A stretch of 64,000 bases of DNA from Dryas octopetala (taxonomy: Eukaryota > Streptophyta > Magnoliopsida > Rosales > Rosaceae). Made by a program: the position numbers and the translations under genes. A model generated the notes under the pieces. The model was not told the DNA's origin. It saw nothing but the letters and a program-made list of their open reading frames with translations, and ran no database searches. The stretch is from positions 24,042,698-24,106,697 of the forward strand of contig OY992833.1 of the NCBI GenBank assembly GCA_963921425.1, read 5' to 3'. Positions 1 through 14,974 of this stretch are shown here, piece by piece (within the stretch, counting starts at the first letter, position 1; each line of letters starts with the position of its first letter).

Positions 1-122
1 ATTTCATCAAATTTTTTTTACATTATATATGTATATGATTCATAATTTTAAATTGCAAATATTAATGCTTGGGACTTTGATTAATAAAATTCAAATTATT
101 GATGATGATGATGAAGAAGAAC

Positions 123-829
123 CTTGAAGCTAATCCCAAAGGCAATGAAGTGTTTTGCTTCGACCCTGAAAGTGGCAGATTCTATATTGTCCTCAGAGCT
201 TTGTGACCACACAATGTGCGTCCTTCCCTTCCCATTCCCTCTCAAGAATATCCAAGGTTTGTTTTTTGGTATCAGCACCTTTTCTCTGCACCCACCAAAA
301 ACATATATAGACAATTAAAACATAATCTTAGAGATCAATCACATTCACATTCACATGCATAATTTTAGGCTTAATTGTTAAGAAGGGTAATACCGCTACA
401 TATATGGGTCTATTTGAGGGCTCATTTATTTACAACAAATAAAATATTGATTCATACACTGGCACATTATTTGGGGTCCAAAGTTGAAATACAAATTTAG
501 AACTCGTAATATTAGTCTTAGTTAATTAATTACCTGTATACCCCTTTCCTAACATGGATGATGATCCACTTCGAATTTCCTTCAGGAACAGCATCTATGG
601 CAGCTTGGACAGATTTGAAATCCCCATTGCCATTGATGTCCACCTTGATTGTGCGGTTGGTGCTAATTTTTTCTGTCAATAAGGGAGAGTCAATCTTTTT
701 TGGGTCGAAACCACGAACACCCGCAACATTTGTCAAACATACTGATATGAACAAAATGATTGCAAAGCCAGCATTATATGTTGCTCTCATCTTCGGCCTT
801 GTTCTTGAAGAACAAGAGGACCACTCCAT
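123..829 (-). CDS. Pectin methylesterase (pectinesterase), 5' part, cut by window edge
   Basis: Two exons are visible on the minus strand: 829-534 and 285-123. The introns have GT-AG borders, and the AG/A codon is split across the first one. The 153 visible residues start with a short basic stretch and a hydrophobic signal-anchor (residues about 17-38). The catalytic-domain entry follows, with IKVDINGNGDFKSVQAAIDA, VRKGVYREKV and IFLRGNGKGRT, all typical of family CE8 pectinesterases. There is no inhibitor pro-domain between signal and enzyme, so this is the short (pro-less) type that de-esterifies cell-wall homogalacturonan in the apoplast. A donor site follows GISFK at 122. The next exons, with the catalytic Asp and Arg residues, lie outside the window, so activity cannot be judged. 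The start at 829 is the first in-frame ATG; a second Met (residue 14) is also possible. Confidence 0.9.
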
Positions 830-3155
830 GTTTTAGCAATATAGAGGAAACAGAGAAAAACACAACAAAATCTAGAAATGTTTGGGTGAAGGGTGTATGT
901 GTGGTGAGATTGTTACGAGGGTCTCAGGGGTTTTTATATTTGATTTTTTTTGGGTTGGGGTTGTTTGGGAGGCTGAGTTGTGTACATTATTAATTTAAAG
1001 ATTCTATCTATTTTAGAGGGCCTATTCTTGTGAACGTGGTTTCTATGTATGATTCGAAAGAGTTCCAACTTCCAACTTCTCTTTGTTAAGGTAATAATAA
1101 CAAGATTTTAACAACGAAAAACATCCTTACAACCCTTTGTTTTTCACAAGCTGTTTTTGGTATCCGGTTTATACGGCTCACTCTAAACCGTGCGTTTTAA
1201 GAGAAGAATTTCAACGTCTATTGTCGGTGCTGACGTGGTAGGTTTAACTATTCCAATGAAGTCATTTGTTCTTTTTGGTACGTAAGTTCGTTTTACAATG
1301 ACAATACATAAGGTGTATTGAACTAAAAAAAATCTTTTTAATTTCAATATATAGCATTCTTTGAGTGGTCAGTTACAATTATGTGGTATGCTCGTCCTAC
1401 AAAAGTTTCTACTATGTTTTAAGGTCATGTACAAGTAGTATGCTCATATCTACATCATGATACACAAAAAAACTGCATATCCACCATAAAGATTGTATAT
1501 ATGTTACAGATTGAATAGATGTTGCATACAACTTTGGTGCTTAGTTTGTGCAGAATTTTTTGCAAGAAACGTCATTCAATGTTCTGGGCCCTGCATACAA
1601 CATTTCAACATAAAAAACAATATAAATTGTTGGAGGAAGTTTTTGTGCAAAATAACAAATAAATTCAAGCTTTATAGTTTTCATGTGAAGGATAAATTAA
1701 TACTGAGGAAGTTTTAGGTTACCAAGATAATTAAAGAAACGCCGGAAATATATATACACGGATACACCACTTGTATATGCAATAAAGTTTACGATTAATG
1801 ATTACAATGTCATTTGTTGAGTTAATCAAGCCTGGATAAATGTTAAATTTCAATTGATATCTGATGTACATATATACACATTGTTGACATATTCTGATAG
1901 TTTAAGTTTTTGGGGTTCAATGGTTGTTTAATATGAGATCAGAGCTCTAATTTCAAGAGATTCTGAGTTTGAAACCTCAAACCCTCATCCCCACTTACCA
2001 TTCATCATATTTTAACCAGTAGAGTGGGATTGCCAGAGATCTAGTGGTTATTTAATAATGAAGAGGAATTTGAATCACTCTTTGTCTCGTTATTCTTGGA
2101 TTTTAATGAAGTGGTCCATTAAAAGAGATGGATCAAAACGTTTTGAATATGGTCTATCAGACTTCAAAGCTTCAAAGTAACAATTTATATCATTAAGTTT
2201 TTGTTTGGTCCAAAGACTACATAATGCAGTGATTGATCATTCTTTTGAATAGAGGTGACATGCATCCTCTATGAAGCCGCTCAAATCCATGGAAGTAGAA
2301 GATCTACAATGGCAATGCAGGCTCATTTTTCTTCTTGCTGATGCCACACTGACAATATAGTCTTGTGATCATGTAAAAGATGCTTTGTTCATTACTTCAG
2401 TAGTTACAAGTCATTTTCAACCCAAACTATAAATAGTAAGCATTTGATTTCACCTTATGGTTGGTTATTTCTGCTTTGCCTAACTTTCACAAACATAGAA
2501 CTGATGAAAGGCAGAGAACAATAATGCCTCAATCCAATTAAAGTTACAAAAGTAAATAGAGAATGTTCATATTGATTTTGACATTAATGCAAATACCAAG
2601 CAAATTTTGCAGGAACCACCAATCATGGTTATCTTAATTTTCTGATATTGACCAACAGATTAATGAAGGTGGGCTTGCATGCATGTGATCTTCGTATGTT
2701 TTGTTTTACTCATTAAATTTTCACATGAAAACATATCAGTTTCAAACTATAAGTAGGACTGTATAATTTACTTCACATGATGAGCTGACACCGGAAAAAG
2801 ATAAATTAAGCAATTAAGCAACTATACATGTATCAGAAATTAATTTACATGGCAAGCACCATTTGACAGAAAATATACATGTTTTTGCATACCCTTTTAC
2901 ATGGTTTCTATTGCTGTTCCAATAGTTCCTCTTCTGTTTACAGCTATTTCTATTGGCTAAACACTAGTAGTTATCAAAAGCACTAGTACAAATCAATAAT
3001 TGCATTGACTAATATAAGAAGATGGATCCCTCTACTGGAGGCAAACAGACCAGTACCCTTTAATTTCACCGACTGGTGCTGCCATGATCCTTTGTTTCCC
3101 ATTGGTTATATATACCTCTGCATTTTAATTCACTTAGGATTTAATACTGAACACA
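830..3155. other. Divergent intergenic region between the PME and peroxidase genes
   Basis: This stretch of 2.3 kb is AT-rich with no convincing reading frame; the short frames in it lack codon structure or similarity I recognise. It must hold the promoters of both flanking genes, which point away from each other. A TATA box (ttatatata) at about 3106-3114 sits some 45 bp before the peroxidase start. I see no RNA gene or clear transposon ends here. Confidence 0.5.
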
Positions 3156-4787
<1,632 letters not shown>

Positions 4788-5599
4788 GAGTCAGAGGTGT
4801 TTGTAAATTGTAATAACAGAAATGTCAGCTACTCTTAGCTTGTACGCGAATCATCAGTATTTTCCAAAAACAATAATAATATCAGAGACACCAATTATCA
4901 AACTTTGAATAATTCACACTCCTATTTTGTGTACATGCACTTCTCTTCATTATTTTTCTTCCTTTATTTATTCAATAATCAAGACATAAAAATAAGATAA
5001 TGAGTATTGAGTGCACACCCACAAAATTGGAGTGAGAAAATTGTCACTCTTAATTATTCTTTTTTAGGGCTGTGTTAGGCTCATTTCATGTACAAATCTT
5101 CCCTTTGAACTTGGGCTGAACTAAGATGACTTTGACCCATATGAGATGGAGCCCAATTCATTGAGCCAACAAACAATTTGGGCCCAACAAAAGGTGAAAT
5201 CAAATTTACATTTGTTCCAAACACAACACAACCCCGTCTAATGTTACATTTGTTCCTTACTTCAAGCCAAAACTCAAAGGCAAACCCCCTACACCGAAAT
5301 TAAACAAGTAATCAAATTAAAACTAACAATTAAATCTCTATCATAAAATGCCCTTGACTGTTTAGTACAGAGTTTGACCCTTTTCTTTACAGACAATGTA
5401 CTGTACAACTTGGATTCTAGGAAGATTCTTGTGAGCAATGCTGGACTTGTGGGGTGTATCTCATTTGAGAAATAGGCTTAGCTGGGCCTTTGGTCGTTCT
5501 TGAACAGAAGCCCGAAAAATTGGGTCGGGTGGGTCGAGCAAGACCCGACCCACTATTTTTTAATGACTTGAGATAAGTAAAGGAAACAATTAAAGATCA
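4788..5599. other. Peroxidase 3' region and intergenic DNA
   Basis: AT-rich 3' flank of the peroxidase gene. Stretches such as tgggcccaac and gaagcccgaaaaattgggtcggg look like worn repeat DNA. No reading frame or RNA gene is supported. Confidence 0.4.
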
Positions 5600-5999
5600 G
5601 GGAAAAATGCATTTTTAACCTCTGTGTTTTATCTTACAATTAATTTTGGTACTTATGTTTTCAAAATTGCCAATTTGGTATTTGTGTTTATGTTTACAAG
5701 CAATTTTAGTCCACCACCAATTGTGGCGGCGGATTTGTGGTGGATTTCAACTATTATGTCCAATAGAGAGTGAGAGAAAGAAAGCTGATGAGAGAGAGAG
5801 AGGGAGGGATGGAGGGAGGGTGAGGATAGTGGTGGTGTATTGTTGTCGGTGGTGGAAGGAAATAGAGGGATGATTTTGGTGATGATGGACTGAAATTGCT
5901 TGCAAACATAAACATAAGAATCAAATTGACAATTTTAAAAACACAAGGACTAAAATTGATTATAAGGTAAAACACAAATACTAAAAATGCATTTTTCCC
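5600..5999. mobile_element. Foldback MITE with about 110-bp inverted ends
   Basis: The left end (gggaaaaatgcattttt) and the reverse complement of the right end match for about 110 bp with scattered mismatches. A GA-rich centre (about 5760-5870) separates the arms. Long arms suggest a Mutator-like or other foldback MITE. I do not see a clear target-site duplication next to the ends, so the superfamily is unproven. Short frames inside come from the GA-rich centre and are not genes. Confidence 0.75.
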
Positions 6000-6743
6000 A
6001 ACTATATATGGACCCAAAATACACCTTGAAATTTTATTGGTCGGGCAACCTCATCATTTATCCGAAGCACCATTATGAAATAAATGAGTATATGACCAAG
6101 AGATAGTCCAACGTACGAAGACATCAAATTCCATAAATCGAAGTTGGTTTTATTATTGTCATTCTTGCCTCTGCTGCACGACAAGCATCACATAAAGGTT
6201 TGCAGGCTTTGGTTTCTGAGTTTTGGTTGGAGTAACTATTTTAAGGAAGCTCAAGGAATAAATGAACTGAATGGTGCAGACTTCTGAGTTGCTGCATTAA
6301 ATTTTATGCATATGATCTGCTTACTGGTTTGAAATTTACACAGTAATTGGGTTCTTGTTGGTAGTTGAAAGAAATAAAAATCTTATTAGTCTTCTTACTG
6401 TTTTTAAATTTTAAGTAGTGCTCGGAATCCACAGTGAGTTGCAACTTGCAACTTAAGCCGCTTGAATGTGTTTCTTTTTCATATTGAAACTCTAACATGT
6501 ATGTTAGATTGTCTAACAAAAAAATATTTCCAATGCTTTGAATATTTACACACAAAGTTGCTCTATAAAAAGAAAAGGTAAACTTTTAACAATAAGTCAA
6601 TAACTATGATCCTGTTTTGAATGATTAAATGGTTTTCATCCACCCAACAAAAGTGCGTTATTAATTATGCATGTGAGTTGTGAATAATTCTGGTGTGACA
6701 TACCTTGGGAATGGGGAGTATGGCAGTTTTGACTTTGTGTACA
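6000..6743. other. Intergenic, no gene seen
   Basis: AT-rich spacer between two small transposons. Short frames are present on the minus strand but none has recognisable domains, a plausible start context or splice support. Confidence 0.4.
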
Positions 6744-7302
6744 TAGGGGCGGAACTAGGTTAGGGATAGCCCATGGTAGCATTTTTAGAAAAAAAAAACA
6801 TCTTCTTATGTAGTTTGTACTTTGTAGACATATATTGCCCACCCAATTAAAACTTAATTGGCCCAATCTGCTAATTCTTAGCCTAATTTTTTTAGTCCTT
6901 TACTTCTTAAAATTAATATTTCACAGCAAAAATGGGCTAAAAGTAAAACTCAATAGGTTGAGCTACCTCTCAGTTAGGTAGGCTATATATGTACTTTTAG
7001 GCTGCAACATAAATAAAAAATAATCATATGGTTTGTGTGATTTATTTTTTTTACTGGTTAGTAATTTAAAACAAGATATTGAATAATAAAATAAATATAA
7101 GTGATATTAAATATGTGTCATTAAATTTATCTAAGGAATCTTATAAAACAATCTCTCATAAATAGTTTATCATACTAGCCATTTTGTTATAAAATTTTAC
7201 TTAGATCTTCATTATTAGGATGATCATATAGTGGCAAAATATAGTCATTAAGCTTTAAGGTAATATTAGCTAGCCCCTTTCGCAAAATTTTTGGTTCCGC
7301 CT
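6744..7302. mobile_element. Non-autonomous hAT-like element
   Basis: The left end reads taggggcggaac and the right end ggttccgcct, inverted copies of each other. They are flanked by a perfect 8-bp direct repeat tgtgtaca (6736-6743 and 7303-7310), the duplication size expected for hAT elements. The interior is AT-rich and non-coding. Confidence 0.7.
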
Positions 7303-7393
7303 TGTGTACAACTTGGTATTAATTTTGGGATAATTGAGATATACTCATACCCTTTTTGCTAAACAACTTAGAGGAGCACTAGCGTGCTCTTGG

Positions 7394-7757
7394 AGTATCT
7401 GCAGTGGTGAGGTTCATTTCAATTTTATTACAATTAATTGAATTAAAGGTAAAATAATAACTTTAGTGATAGGTAGAGTTTATTTCAAATTAGGGATCAA
7501 TAGTTTATTTCAGATATAAAAAATATGAACTCTAAAGTTAAATTCATTTCAATAAACTGGCCTACCATGTAAAAAAATATACATCTATAGCCTTTTTCAT
7601 GTCGACACATAGACTGCATTATATTTCTTTGTCTCTCACCTTAAATTTTTAATTAAACTATTGAATAACTACTTTAATTAAAACTGCAATTCTGTTCAAT
7701 AAATACTAAAATAGTTCACAAAATATTAAACTAAACTATTTCCACTGCGGATGCTCT
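7394..7757. mobile_element. Small MITE with GAGCATCCGCAGTGG-type ends
   Basis: The left end (ctcttggagtatctgcagtgg) and the reverse complement of the right end (taagagcatccgcagtgg) are imperfect inverted repeats around an AT-rich core. The ends are of a type common in eudicot genomes. The limits are approximate and no duplication was resolved. Confidence 0.5.
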
Positions 7758-8347
7758 TATTGTTCAATACTATGATTATCTTTTTTTTTTTTTTGTCAAA
7801 TGGAATATGGTCGTGGAAAACTACCTTTATTGTCTTCAAGAAATTCAAAGTATGATATATAAATCAGAATCATCTCACTTCCTTTTTTTTTTTTTGTTCC
7901 CAAAAAGGTGCTCCTTAATTTTTATTCAACAACTCATGATTATGGTAATTTTATCACATTAGTTATGTCATATGGCAAATTAGAAATAAGTCAATAAAAC
8001 ATTTGAAAATTACACATTAGTCAATATGTAATATGAGTTCTCACTTTATTCCTTTACATTTTTTTGTCTCATATAAACCCCTGAAAATGTATTACGTGTC
8101 TCAAGTTACTTGATTACGTCAAGTCCGCCTATTTCATCGTTAAAAATTATAATGCGTTGTCTACGTAACGAGATATTTTTATCTTTTTATCCACATAGGA
8201 TTAGTCTTTGCCATGTTTGTGCCATGTTGTGAATTTGTTGGACCTAATATGTCATGTTGGCAATCCTTTCACATTTTTAACAATAAAATTAAAACTAAAA
8301 AAATTTTAACCAAAAATTAAAAAACAAAAATTCATCAAAATTCATTC

Positions 8348-8349
<2 letters not shown>

Positions 8350-8381
<32 letters not shown>
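8350..8381. repeat. (CT)16 microsatellite
   Basis: Pure CT dinucleotide run of about 32 bp in intergenic DNA. Confidence 0.95.
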
Positions 8382-8382
<1 letters not shown>

Positions 8383-8559
8383 GCCTGTGGCAGCCTCCAC
8401 CATCCACCTGTTGTCCACCTTATAGCCTTTTACGCCATTGGTTTTCAAAATATTCGATTATTTGTGGATTGAAACGAAATGGGTTTGGCATATGGTATAA
8501 GAAGAAAAAAAATTGATCTTTTTTCTATAAACTCATCGCAAATCCCAAGCATTTATATT

Positions 8560-9885
8560 TTAAAAAATTAGGATTAAATACTAAATATCAATAGTTTTTT
8601 AGTAAAACAGCAAGATACTAGTTTTTTTTAGTTTAGGTACTAACTTAGAGTAAAACATTTTGGATTAGGTCACAAATCAGTTTGTTATACAGTTGTGACT
8701 GTCGAACAGTTACAGTTGTAATTGTCGAACAGTCACAGTTGTGACTATTTAAAATTTATAAAAAATCAAAATTTTTAAGGGTTTCATAATTTTTATTTAG
8801 GTTTGGGGGATGAAGTCCTATAACTCAAAGACTAAACATTAAAGTTTAAACCTTGCAAATATTGAAAAAACAACAAATCAATAAAAAAGTTATGATTGTT
8901 AGACAGTCACAGTTTGTTATAAGCATGTTTTTTAAAGTTGGTACCTAAACTAAAATTTAGTACATAAAGTGAAATGACATAAATGTTTTAGTAGTTGAAA
9001 TGAAAAAACATTATAATTTGGTACCTAAAGTCAATGGACCTTTTATATTTCTCTATGTCCAAACCCATGGTGCGCGCTCAATATGTAACTTCAACTATAT
9101 ACTCTATAAATCAAATAAACTATAAAGGTCCATTGATTTTAACTATTAAATTTCAATAACATTTTAGTTTAGGTACCAAAATTAAATAACATTTTAAGTT
9201 AGATACTAGTTGAAAAGTCAAACAAAATAATAAAATAAAATGTATTAGAATTTACAAATATTACATCACATGTCACTACAATGAAAAAAATAAAAATAAT
9301 ATTACATCACAAATATTACATTAATTTATACTATATTGTATTAAAAAAAAAATCAATTCAGTCACAACTTAATTGGTAAATTAAAACAAATAACTCATAC
9401 CACTATACTATGTATTATTTTGAGTAAAAGTATTGTTTTGACCTCTATTTATACTATATTAGTATATTGTAGTATAATTTATCTAAAAAAAATTCAATTA
9501 AGTTACAACTGAATTGTGACTGTCTCACAACTTAGATGTGACTGTTGTTCAGTCACAACTAAATTTAAAGTTGTGAGTGTCGCACAGTCACAACTAAATG
9601 TGAAGTTGAGACTACATTAGCAAATTTTCAAAATAATATGAAAGCCTCAAGGGCAATTTTGTCAAAACCTTATAGATTTTAACTAACACCCATCATATGT
9701 GGGCCAAAAGACAAAAATGTCAAATGGAAAAGGCTCAAATCAAATGGGCTAACATATTTGTGACCTAATCTAAAAAACTACATTTAAATTTAGTAGTTCA
9801 ATTGAAATATTATATGGTGTTCATGCTATATCAACAAATTATTAGAATTTGGTATTTAATCCTAATTTTCTAAAACTATAAACTA
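8560..9885. mobile_element. AT-rich inverted-repeat element upstream of the GDSL gene
   Basis: The left end contains aaaattaggattaaatacta and the right end the inverse, tagtattt-like taatcctaattttc (about 9855-9875). The inside carries repeated gtcacaac/gttgtgac motifs (8690-8760, 8910, 9495-9610). Its right part (about 9750-9840) reappears in inverted orientation at 12150-12235, and 9150-9260 reappears inverted at 14465-14580. This indicates a transposon family with several copies around the GDSL gene. No transposase frame is visible and the limits are approximate. Confidence 0.5.
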
Positions 9886-10263
9886 TATAAACTATAATAA
9901 TATATACAAATATATATATAAACTATAATATGAGATTTGGTTATACTTTATAATAGGTATTAAAACCAAATATAAATAAATTAATATATATTATAAATGG
10001 TGGTTAAAACCAAAACTTTTAATATTGAAAATCAAAACGAACCGCTCATTATTGGTTCTGTTTTATTGTTATACGAAAAAAAAAATCAGACCAAACCAAT
10101 CCGTTCGGTTCGTAACTCGGTTTTTTGGTATTTTTGCACACCCTTAGGGCAAAGTGAAAAAAAAAACTTTATAATCAGGAGCCATTTGTACGAATAAGCC
10201 TTATATATACTATAGCTCCCCTTGCCATACAAATTTTATATTGTTTCCTTTACATTCTTTGTA

Positions 10264-11738
10264 ATGGGTGGGCTATCAGCTGATAGAGCAGTCATCAACC
10301 TAGGCATTGTCTTCCAGTTATCAACAATTTTTGTACTGTGGAGAGTCTGCTTGGCAAAAGATGTTCCAGCTAATTTTGTGTTTGGGGATTCTCTGGTTGA
10401 TGTGGGAAACAACAACTACATTAGAACACTGTCCAGGGCTAATTTTCCTCCCAATGGAATTGATTTTGGGAAGCCAACAGGAAGATTCACAAATGGAAGA
10501 ACCATTGTTGACATTATAGGCAGGTTCTCTACATTTTCCTCTGTTTGGTTCTGGCTCTTCATGCTTTTAACAAAAGGCTGGCTAATTTTCAGTCTCATGA
10601 TCAACAGGTCAGCGTCTGGGTTTTAAAGAGTTCACTCCTCCTTACATGTCTCCCACAACAACTGGACCAGAAATTCTGCAGGGTGTCAATTATGCTTCAG
10701 GTGCAGGTGGGATTCTCAATGAAACAGGATGGACATATGTAAGGCTACTTGTGCTATACTCAATAAAGTTTTTTGATGCTTATGTAATTGATGTTATATG
10801 TGTTAATGTGATGAAAAATCTTATGTTATTGATAGGTTGGTAGAATAAACTTGGATGCACAGATAGATAACTTTGCAAATACCAGGCAGGACATTATCTC
10901 AAGCATTGGTCTTCCTGCAGCTACACAGCTATTGAGAAAGGCTTTATTCTCCATGGCAATTGGCGCGAATGACTTCATTAACAACTACTTGACGCCTGTT
11001 GAGTCAGCTATTGAGCAGAAGTTGATACCTCCAGAAATGTTTGTGGACACTTTGATTTCAAGATACAGACTACAATTGACAGTAAGAGAATTTTGTCTTT
11101 TGTAACTCAATACTATTTGATTGTTCAGCATTACTAGTCTTATTAATAGCAGATTCATATACAATGTTTTCAGAGACTCTACAATTTGGGTGCAAGGAAG
11201 TTTGTTGTGACAAATGTAGGACCTATTGGATGCATACCCTCTCAGAGGGATGGAAATCCAAGTTTAGGAGATGGCTGTGTTGAGTTTCCAAATGAGTTGG
11301 CGAGGTTATTCAACACCGGTTTGAAGCCCCTTGTAACAGAGCTCAACAACAAACTTAAGGGTTCAAAATTTGTTTATGCAGATGCTTATCACATTGTAAA
11401 TGATATCCTTCAGAACTACATATCATATGGTGAGAGAAAGCTATGAACTTTTACTCTCAATCGGCTTATTCTGTAATATTGACACTCATTTTGTTTTGTG
11501 ATGAACAGGTTTTGAAAATGCAAATACTGCATGCTGCCAAATTGCTGGGAGGTTTGGGGGTCTAATCGCATGTGTTACTGGATCCAGAGTTTGTAATGAC
11601 AGATCCAAGTATGTGTTCTGGGACGCTTTCCATCCTACTGATGCTGTTAATGTAATCGTAGCAAGGCGTCTCTTGTACGGTGACTCCAATGATATCTCAC
11701 CCATCAATGTTCTCCAACTCATCCAACAATCTTCTTGA
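10264..11738 (+). CDS. GDSL esterase/lipase (SGNH hydrolase), secreted
   Basis: Five exons, 10264-10519, 10608-10738, 10836-11081, 11174-11429 and 11509-11738, join in frame into about 372 residues. A hydrophobic leader (residues about 10-31) directs secretion. Block I is [14 protein letters not shown] with the nucleophile Ser. Block II is NYASGAGG, block [12 protein letters not shown], and block V DAFHPTD with the catalytic Asp and His, so the SGNH set is complete. The family hydrolyses ester bonds of lipids or wall and cuticle polymers; the substrate is unknown here. Intron 1 needs a GC donor (ATAG/GCAGGT) to keep the conserved [10 protein letters not shown] chose ATG 10264; an in-frame upstream codon at 10222 is CCC-adjacent and not an ATG-supported start. 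A TATA box (tatatata) lies at about 10202. It resembles Arabidopsis At4g16230 from memory. Confidence 0.93.
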
Positions 11739-12097
11739 TCTGTTGGCTGCATCACCAGCACTCAAATCATGTTCTATGAAATAAAACCTTCTTTATCAAA
11801 TAAAACATCTGGATCATTCAGTATCAGATTGTTGCATTACAAACTGGATCTGTTCTTCTCATTAATTTTCACCAACTTTTCCAACAAATGTGCATGGGGT
11901 TAATTTATCGCATCAATCCCCTATTTGCATCCTGCACTACAAAATGATTACTTTTCATTACCGAACTTGAAACATGACTTCAATTTCACCACTTGAGACA
12001 TACAGTATGTGGAGCGACTTGTTCGGTTTCATGTTTGAACTTTGAACTTCAAATTTTTTTTACCCAAAAAAAATAAAAAACAACTTGAAAATGCACC
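11739..12097. other. GDSL 3' flank
   Basis: Contains the likely 3' untranslated region, with aaataaaac signals at about 11780-11805. No other gene is seen. Confidence 0.4.
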
Positions 12098-14610
12098 GAT
12101 TTTAACAATAGAAAATTATTATTAAATATCAAATTTTAATAATTTTTTAGAATAACATGGAAACCATATAATATTTCAATTGGACTACTAAATTTAAATG
12201 TAGTTTTTTAAATTAGGTCACAAAAATGTTGGCCTCTTTGATTTGAGTCTTTCCATTTGACATTTTTATCCTTTCACTTATATCCATTTGGCCTCTTAGT
12301 TAAAATTTATAAAGTTTTGACAAAATTGCCCTTGCGGCTTTTATATTGTCTTGAAATTCGACTAATGTAGTCTCAACTTCAGATTTACTTGTGACTGTAC
12401 GACATTCACAACTTCAAATTTAGTTGTGACTAAATAACAAATACAGATAAATTGTGAGACAATCATAATTAAATATTAACATGTCCAATTTCTCATCTCA
12501 GTTTACATTCGTCAGTTAAGTGTCTACTTTCTATTTGCTTACTGTAATTTTTTATGACGTGGACTCCAAAATGTTAACACATGGACTACAAAATCATTAA
12601 AAGATTACAAAAAAACTTTAAAATGTTAAAAACTTAGCAAAAATATAACAAACTAAAAATTTAACCCAAATCTCCATCATCTTCTCCAGCAAATACCCAA
12701 CAGCCTCACCATCCATTTCTTCTTCTTCTTGCTGAATTGCTCCTCCTCCCGCGTCACCCATCCAAACCGTGCTTCTTTTTCTTGTTCTTGTTCTTTTTCT
12801 TCTTCGTCTTCCCCGTGCAGACCACCCCCATCACCTCTTCTTCTTCATCATATATCCCCCAGATGCAAAAATCCAAAGGAAAAATAAATCCATCACCTCC
12901 TCTTCCTTCACCCACCCAACTAAAAATTGAAGGAAACCCAGTTGTCAATTTCGTCAATTACCAAAGAAAACCCACAAATTCAAGAAAAACAAGAACTTTG
13001 AAACAATGAGCTTGATTTCGGACCCATGCCGTTGTTGCTGCTCGGTGGGTTTTTTGTTCGTCTTGGTAACTTGTGGATGTTGGAGGAGCTTTGTTTAGGT
13101 GAACTGTTTGCAAGAGGGTTGCTTGATACAAGAGAAGCCACAATTTTTGGGTAAGTGAAATTGCCTTTGGTTGGGTTTTTGGAGTGGATTCTAAGCATAA
13201 GACATAGATTTCCATAGTTGCCCCAAGCCTTAGAAACAATTGGGCCCAAATTTGACAGTCTATTTTGTGGCTGCAATTGCAATGGATAAGATCCCATACC
13301 ACTTGATGACATCAAAGGGGGTTAATTTAAAAAGGGTAGCTTTCAAGGGGGTTAATTTAAAAAGGGTAGCTTTCAACGAATCAAAGGAGAGTTTTTTGAG
13401 GTGTTTTAGAAATGGGGTTTTGAGATTCTGGGCTTGAGGTGCTGGAGTAATAGTATGAGCATTTGAGCGGAGGTAACAAATAAATGCTTGTCTTCTTCTT
13501 GTTGGTGATGGTGAGATTGGACTCTGTGAAAGACAAGAACTTGATGGGGTTTTCAGGGGTATAAGGCTTTAGTGGAAGTGAGAGCTGTGGTTTATTGGTT
13601 GGACCTGTATGTGTTTACTGAAAGGTCTGAAAAAGGGGTTGGGTCTAACTGTGAAAGTAGAACAAGATTGTTTTGGTGTGAAGGAAAACTGACTTGGCTT
13701 CCATGGTTGGGTAAAGCAACAAACCAGCATCTTGGACAAAATGAAGTAAAGATGCCTAAGCATCATTTTACAGGTGCCCGTTGGATCTGCACAGGGTGGG
13801 TGAAAGAGGAAGAAGATGGAGAAATAGGTTGGGGCTGCTGGGAATATGCAGATCGTGATATTTTTTTAGTTAATTTGTTTAGTTTTTTAAAAAGTTTTAT
13901 TTATAATTTTATTATTCACATGGCAATATTAATCCATGTGTTGAAATTTTGGTGTCCACGTTAATAAAAAAATACAGTCAGCAAACGGAAAGTAGAGACT
14001 TAACTAATGGATGTTTACATTTCAATTTAGATATTAGTTTGTGTGCACATTTGAAATATTTTTTTATTCATGGACTCATTTGAAATGAACTATATAGTTA
14101 AGTGTCTATATTAAATTTATGCCTAATATTAATATTTTACATATATGACTTTCTTATTTTACGTGTAATTGTAATTGTTTCACCCTAAAAGCAGGCATAC
14201 ACTGAATTGGGTTCATGTGTAGAAAACAGAGACATATTAATTTTATAACTTAAAAATTTCATTCATTTCTGAGTTGAATCTAAATTTTAATTGTATTTTG
14301 GGCCAAGCCCAAATCCACTAACCCAACCCGACCTTGATTGGTTTGGTTGGTTCAATTTTTTCACTTTCATTTGGTTGGTTTGGTTTGAAAAATTACCAAT
14401 TCGAAGGCATTGATTTGATCTACGGTTTGGGGGTCAAACCGAATCAAACTGACCCATGTCCACCCTTAATGTAATATTTGTGAATTCTAATACTTTTTTA
14501 ATTTATTATTTTCTTTAACTTTTCAACTAGTAATTAATTTAAAATGTTATTAAATTTTAATATCTAAATTAAAAAGTTATTAAAATTTAGTATTTAAAAA
14601 TTAAAATCGA
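12098..14610. mobile_element. Large non-coding transposon-like element downstream of the GDSL gene
   Basis: The ends carry imperfect inverted repeats rich in taaattttaataa (left about 12110-12150, right about 14535-14595). Sub-regions are inverted copies of the element at 8.56-9.89 kb, most clearly 12150-12235. The interior has a CT-rich then G-rich block (12680-13860) whose frames on both strands are low-complexity and lack homology I recognise. A 31-bp unit is tandemly duplicated at about 13317-13378 (gggggttaatttaaaaaggg). Borders and superfamily are uncertain. Confidence 0.45.
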
Positions 14611-14974
14611 CATATGTAACATATTATAAAGTACCAAATGGAAAATTCCATAAATTAGAAAGGAGCAGGCTGGGCCTTTAATGCCATAATCAGGCCCATT
14701 TATAAACTTTGTTGGGCTTAGACTTTTATTTTCAAGCTCACCCAAGTGCAGGCCCAATCTCTGTGATAGAGTTCCATTATATGGTAGCGCCACAGTCTGT
14801 TTGTTTGATCCTGACTGCGACTGACGTCACCGATAAGCCATCCACGCACGCAGTCCGAGACTGAAACACACAAAACGATGCACACCGCAACGCATTCAAA
14901 TCCGATTCCCATTTGACTCCGAAACCCCAAATCCATTTACCAAAACGCCGTCGTCTCATCTCCCAAGAATCAAG

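Noticed and set aside
12737..13964. Frames on both strands in the CT/G-rich block of the large element
   Set aside because: Low-complexity, no homology recognised, inside a repeat found in inverted orientation elsewhere.
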